This document shows, piece by piece, positions 60,962-64,000 of a stretch of 64,000 nt of DNA. Source of the stretch: Yanshouia hominis (GTDB lineage Bacteria; Bacillota; Clostridia; Oscillospirales; Ruminococcaceae); assembly GCA_014385025.1 (NCBI GenBank), contig JACRTB010000003.1:226105-290104 (forward strand), written 5' to 3'. Every line of letters starts with the position of its first letter. The first letter of the stretch is position 1. The position numbers and the translations under genes were made by a program. Under the pieces are notes generated by a model. It ran no database searches and was not told where the DNA came from. It saw nothing but the letters and a program-made list of their open reading frames with translations.

Positions 60962-61836
60962 GAGAGGGCAGAATCGTCCGTCAGACCAGCGGCTTCTACT
61001 ATGTTGACTGCGGCGGAGAGGTCTTTTCCTGCCGCGCGCGCGGCCTGTTCCGCAAAGAAGGAGTGACCCCGCTGGTGGGGGACCTCGTCCGCATGGAGGA
61101 AACAGAGCCGGGCTGCGGCTTTGTGGTCGAAATTCTTCCGCGCCGGAACAACCTGATCCGGCCGCCGGTCGCCAACGTCGATCTGCTTCTGCTGATCCTC
61201 TCGATTGCCGATCCCGCGCCTAATTTAACGGTAGTCGATAAGCTGCTGGCCATCGCGGAATATAAGGGGATCGACGTCTCGATCGTCGTGACCAAGTCGG
61301 ACCTTGCCGATCCGTCCGGACTTTGCCGGATTTATCGGGAGGCGGGCTATCCGGTGGCGGCGCTCAACAGCCTTTCCGATTCGCCCGATGCCATCCGGGA
61401 AATGATCCGGGGGAAGCTCTGCGTGCTGGCGGGAAACACCGGCGTGGGGAAATCCACCCTTTTAAACGCCATGGAACCCTCCCTGACGCTGCGCACCGGC
61501 GAGACGAGCCGCAAGCTCGGACGCGGCAGGCACACCACGCGTGTGACCGAGCTGTTTGAGCTTGCGGGAGGGATGATTGCCGATACGCCGGGCTTTTCGG
61601 CGCTTGAAACGGCTCAGTTTGAGCGGATCCGCAAGGAGGAGCTTGAGCTTTGCTTCCGGGAGTTTGAGCCTTACCGCACCGGCTGCCGTTTTACCGGCTG
61701 TTCCCATACCAAGGAGAAGGGGTGCGGGGTTCTTGCCGCGGTCGAGCGGGGCGAGATCCCTCTGTCGCGGCATAAAAGCTACTGCGAAATGTATGAGGAG
61801 GCGCGGCAGATCAAGGATTGGGAGGTTGTCGGATGA
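60958..61836 (+). CDS. rsgA: Ribosome small-subunit GTPase RsgA
   Basis: This 292-residue circularly permuted GTPase matures the 30S subunit. It has an N-terminal OB fold, TKSDLAD (G4) before the P-loop GNTGVGKSTL, DTPGFSALE (G3) and a C-terminal zinc site (CRFTGCSH, then C). It overlaps prkC and thiN by ATGA on both sides. Confidence 0.93.
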   Translation: MREGRIVRQTSGFYYVDCGGEVFSCRARGLFRKEGVTPLVGDLVRMEETEPGCGFVVEILPRRNNLIRPPVANVDLLLLILSIADPAPNLTVVDKLLAIAEYKGIDVSIVVTKSDLADPSGLCRIYREAGYPVAALNSLSDSPDAIREMIRGKLCVLAGNTGVGKSTLLNAMEPSLTLRTGETSRKLGRGRHTTRVTELFELAGGMIADTPGFSALETAQFERIRKEELELCFREFEPYRTGCRFTGCSHTKEKGCGVLAAVERGEIPLSRHKSYCEMYEEARQIKDWEVVG

Positions 61837-62459
61837 AGCGGTGCATTGTTTTTTGCGCGGGGGAGGCGGGGCCTCTCCCGTCCGGTTTTTGTATCGAACC
61901 GGAGGACCTGGTTATCGCCTGCGATGCGGGTTACCGGAGCGCGTGTGAAGCGGGCGTCCAGCCGCATCTTCTGATCGGTGATTTCGACTCGCTGGGGGAG
62001 CCGCTGCCGGAGGGGATTGAAACTCTCCGCTTTCCGGTTGAGAAGGATGACACCGACGGGATGCTGGCGCTCCGTGAAGGGCTGCACCGGGGCTTCCGCC
62101 GCTTTGTCCTGTTCTTTGCGCTCGGCGGACGCCTTGATCACACCATCGCCAATCTGCAGGCGCTTGTCTTTTTGCAGGAGCATGAAGCGGAGGGAATGCT
62201 GATCGGACCCAATGACACGGTCAGGCTGCTCACGCCGGGCAGCCTGACCCTTCCGCGGCGGGATGGCTTTACCCTTTCGATTTTCGCCTGCGGCGGAGAA
62301 GCGCGCGGGGTGACGCTGACCGGAATGCAGTATCCTCTGAAGGAAGCGACGGTGACGACCGCCTTTCCGATCGGACTGGGAAACCACATTCTCGCGGCAC
62401 AAGGGCGGATCGATCTGCGGCAGGGGAAGCTGCTGGTGGTCGAATCGCGGATTAACTGA
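61833..62459 (+). CDS. thiN: Thiamine pyrophosphokinase
   Basis: This 208-residue enzyme makes thiamine diphosphate from thiamine and ATP. It has VIACDAGYRSACEAG, LIGDFDSLGEPLPE, EKDDTDGMLALREG and the ALGGRLDHTIANLQAL block. ATG 61833 overlaps the rsgA stop. In many Clostridia rpe lies between rsgA and thiN; it is absent here. Confidence 0.92.
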   Translation: MKRCIVFCAGEAGPLPSGFCIEPEDLVIACDAGYRSACEAGVQPHLLIGDFDSLGEPLPEGIETLRFPVEKDDTDGMLALREGLHRGFRRFVLFFALGGRLDHTIANLQALVFLQEHEAEGMLIGPNDTVRLLTPGSLTLPRRDGFTLSIFACGGEARGVTLTGMQYPLKEATVTTAFPIGLGNHILAAQGRIDLRQGKLLVVESRIN

Positions 62460-62520
62460 AAAGATTCCGTCATATCACGCAGGTCCGGGAGCTTCACGTT
62501 TTGATTGCCGCCCCGGAAAG

Positions 62521-62563
62521 AAAAAACCGCGCGAAAATTCAATCGCATTTTTGAAGCGGTTTT
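62521..62563 (+). terminator. Probable terminator after thiN
   Basis: AAAACCGC pairs with GCGGTTTT around a 26-base AT-rich loop; a T-rich arm end follows, 60 to 100 bases after the thiN stop and just before the MATE gene. Confidence 0.55.
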
Positions 62564-62590
62564 AGATTACATAATTTGGGAGAATCAACT

Positions 62591-63919
62591 GTGCTGTTTT
62601 CAAAAAAGGATATCACTCGCCTGCTGGTACCGTTGGTGGTCGAGCAGATGCTGGCTGTAACGATTGGAGTGGCCGATACGGTGATGGTCGCATATGTCGG
62701 AGAAGCGACCGTCTCGGGCGTCTCACTGGTTGACTCGATCAATATGCTCATCATTCAGGTGTTTGCGGCCCTTGCCACCGGCGGCGCCATCGTCGTGGCT
62801 CAGTATATCGGGCGCGGCGACCACAACCGCGCGAAAGAGGCGGCGCGCCAGCTCTTTTTTGTCGTAACAGCGATCGGCGTGGCTGTTTCGCTGATCTGCA
62901 GCATCTGGCGGATCGAGCTGCTCCGTCTGGTCTATAAGACGGTGGAGCCGGCCGTGATGGAAGCTTCGCAGGAATACTTTCTGCTGATTGCCGCCTCCTA
63001 TCCCGCGTTCGCGATTTACAATGCAGGCGCGGCTCTTTTCCGGGCGCAGGGCAACTCGCGGGTCTCGATGATGACCGCTTTGATGATGAATATTCTCAAC
63101 ATCGGCGGCAACGCGATTTTTCTGTTTGCCTTTGATATGGGAGCCTTTGCGGTCGGCCTCGGAACGATGCTCGGACGTGTTGCAGGCGCGGTTGTGATGC
63201 TCTGGCTGATCCGCAAGCCGGGAAATCTTGTCTCGGTTGAGCATTTCCTGCCGTACCGTTTTGAGAAGAAGATGGTCGCTACCATCCTGCGGATCGGGGT
63301 GCCGACCGGTATGGAAAACGGAATGTTCCAGTTCGGAAAGCTGTTGGTTGCAGGACTGGTTTCCTCCTTCGGAACCGCCGCCATTTCGGCCAACGCGGTT
63401 TCCAACTCCATCTCCAACTTTGCCTGCATTCCCGGCCAGGCGGTCGGCTTAGCGATGATTACCGTCGTCGGGCAGTGCATCGGAGCCGGAGAATACGGGC
63501 AGGCGCGTACTTATACCAAGCGTCTGCTCGGGATGGCCTATCTCTTTGGCGGCTCGCTCAATGTTCTGATGATCCTCCTGATGAAACCGATGGTTACCTT
63601 TTTTCCGCTCTCTCCGGAGGCGCTGCGCCTCGGCTATATCTGCGCCACCATGCATGCGGCGTCGTGGCTTGTCTTTTGGCCGACGGCCTTTGCATTGCCG
63701 AACGGACTGCGGGCGGCGGGCGACGTAAAATTTACGATGGGGGTTTCCGTCATCATTATGTGGACCTGCCGCATCGGTCTGAGCTATGTTTATGGCGTCT
63801 GGCTTGGCTTGGGGCTGATTGGCGTTTGGCTTGCGATGATCAGCGACTGGGTGGTTCGTACCGTCGTCTATCTCTGGCGGTTCCATGGGGAACGGTGGCT
63901 TCGGCACCATGTTGTTTGA
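62591..63919 (+). CDS. MATE-family multidrug/Na+ exporter
   Basis: This 442-residue exporter has about 12 spans in two related bundles: LVPLVVEQMLAVTIGVADTVMVAYVGE-type N-terminus (in conserved pieces), GGAIVVAQYIGRGD and IPGQAVGLAMITVVGQCIGAGEYGQA. MATE proteins expel cationic drugs or metabolites using Na+ or H+. The GTG at 62591 follows GGGAG at 8 bases; a TTG five codons earlier overlaps that site. Confidence 0.9.
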   Translation: MLFSKKDITRLLVPLVVEQMLAVTIGVADTVMVAYVGEATVSGVSLVDSINMLIIQVFAALATGGAIVVAQYIGRGDHNRAKEAARQLFFVVTAIGVAVSLICSIWRIELLRLVYKTVEPAVMEASQEYFLLIAASYPAFAIYNAGAALFRAQGNSRVSMMTALMMNILNIGGNAIFLFAFDMGAFAVGLGTMLGRVAGAVVMLWLIRKPGNLVSVEHFLPYRFEKKMVATILRIGVPTGMENGMFQFGKLLVAGLVSSFGTAAISANAVSNSISNFACIPGQAVGLAMITVVGQCIGAGEYGQARTYTKRLLGMAYLFGGSLNVLMILLMKPMVTFFPLSPEALRLGYICATMHAASWLVFWPTAFALPNGLRAAGDVKFTMGVSVIIMWTCRIGLSYVYGVWLGLGLIGVWLAMISDWVVRTVVYLWRFHGERWLRHHVV

Positions 63920-63963
63920 AGACCTGGACAATAGTGAAAGCTCATCTGTAAATAGCGTCGGGG

Positions 63964-63996
63964 CGAGACCAGTGCAGAATGGCTGCACTGGTCTCG
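63964..63996 (+). terminator. Hairpin after the MATE gene, truncated by window end
   Basis: CGAGACCAGTGCAG pairs with CTGCACTGGTCTCG around a 5-base loop. The expected T tract would lie beyond the window. Confidence 0.6.
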
Positions 63997-64000
63997 GCCC

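Overview
The window reads as a chromosomal segment of a GC-rich, endospore-forming Clostridia-type Firmicute (Oscillospirales/Ruminococcaceae-like by gene content). The signs are the gmk-rpoZ-priA-def-fmt-rsmB-rlmN-prpC-prkC-rsgA-thiN run, sporulation-linked genes (GerW/YtfJ, a SpoIID-domain protein, a DacF-like carboxypeptidase), clostridial families such as DUF4317 and DUF3842, and sigma-A promoters close to TTGACA-17-TATAAT. No rRNA or tRNA gene was found.

Layout. 1-5.3 kb: branched-chain amino-acid (Liv) ABC operon on the minus strand. 5.3-10.1 kb: a small membrane protein, a TPR glycosyltransferase, then an accessory island: a Cro/C1-type regulator, an ImmA/IrrE metallopeptidase and a zinc ribbon under two promoters and a LexA-type box, followed by tandem repeats and a lone holin. 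10.1-16.4 kb: two-subunit fumarase with a YczE-like membrane protein, an ORF-free hairpin-rich stretch, a minus-strand operon of family-4 uracil-DNA glycosylase, diaminopropionate ammonia-lyase and a small membrane protein, then pta. 16.4-20.5 kb: glycine betaine ABC transporter (ATPase with CBS tail, permease, lipoprotein) and a GntR-RCK_C (BusR-like) regulator; the two promoters share a 33-bp operator, which points to c-di-AMP control of osmolyte uptake. 20.5-28.2 kb: a 67-bp tandem array, a PflX-like radical SAM gene, a broken cysteine-rich gene, a FakA-tail protein, DUF4317, cysteine desulfurase-thiI, a SpoIID protein and ruvX. 28.3-29.6 kb: a decayed IS3-family element. 29.8-32.3 kb: unknown ORF, bactofilin, and an Amidase_6-like protein lacking the expected cysteine.

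33.0-41.0 kb is a sugar-acid catabolic locus: a DeoR regulator, then a kinase plus class II aldolase, a TRAP transporter (P, Q, M), and a class I aldolase plus PfkB kinase. It therefore holds two kinase-aldolase pairs around one importer. 41.0-42.1 kb is gene-free and filled with degenerate palindromic repeats. 42.1-64 kb is mostly housekeeping: DUF3842 and SHOCT-like genes, a site-2 protease, scpAB, DUF2953, gerW (whose 3' end has been tandemly copied), a DacF-like enzyme, a pseudouridine synthase, then yicC-remA-gmk-rpoZ-priA-def-fmt-yugP-rsmB-rlmN-prpC-prkC-rsgA-thiN and a MATE exporter.

The best candidates for something little described are the LexA-box repressor/protease/zinc-ribbon module beside an orphan holin, the doubly placed BusR-type operator, the two-pair kinase-aldolase TRAP locus, and several families of short tandem repeats (periods of about 48, 66, 67, 75 and 115 bp) in intergenic or gene-end DNA.
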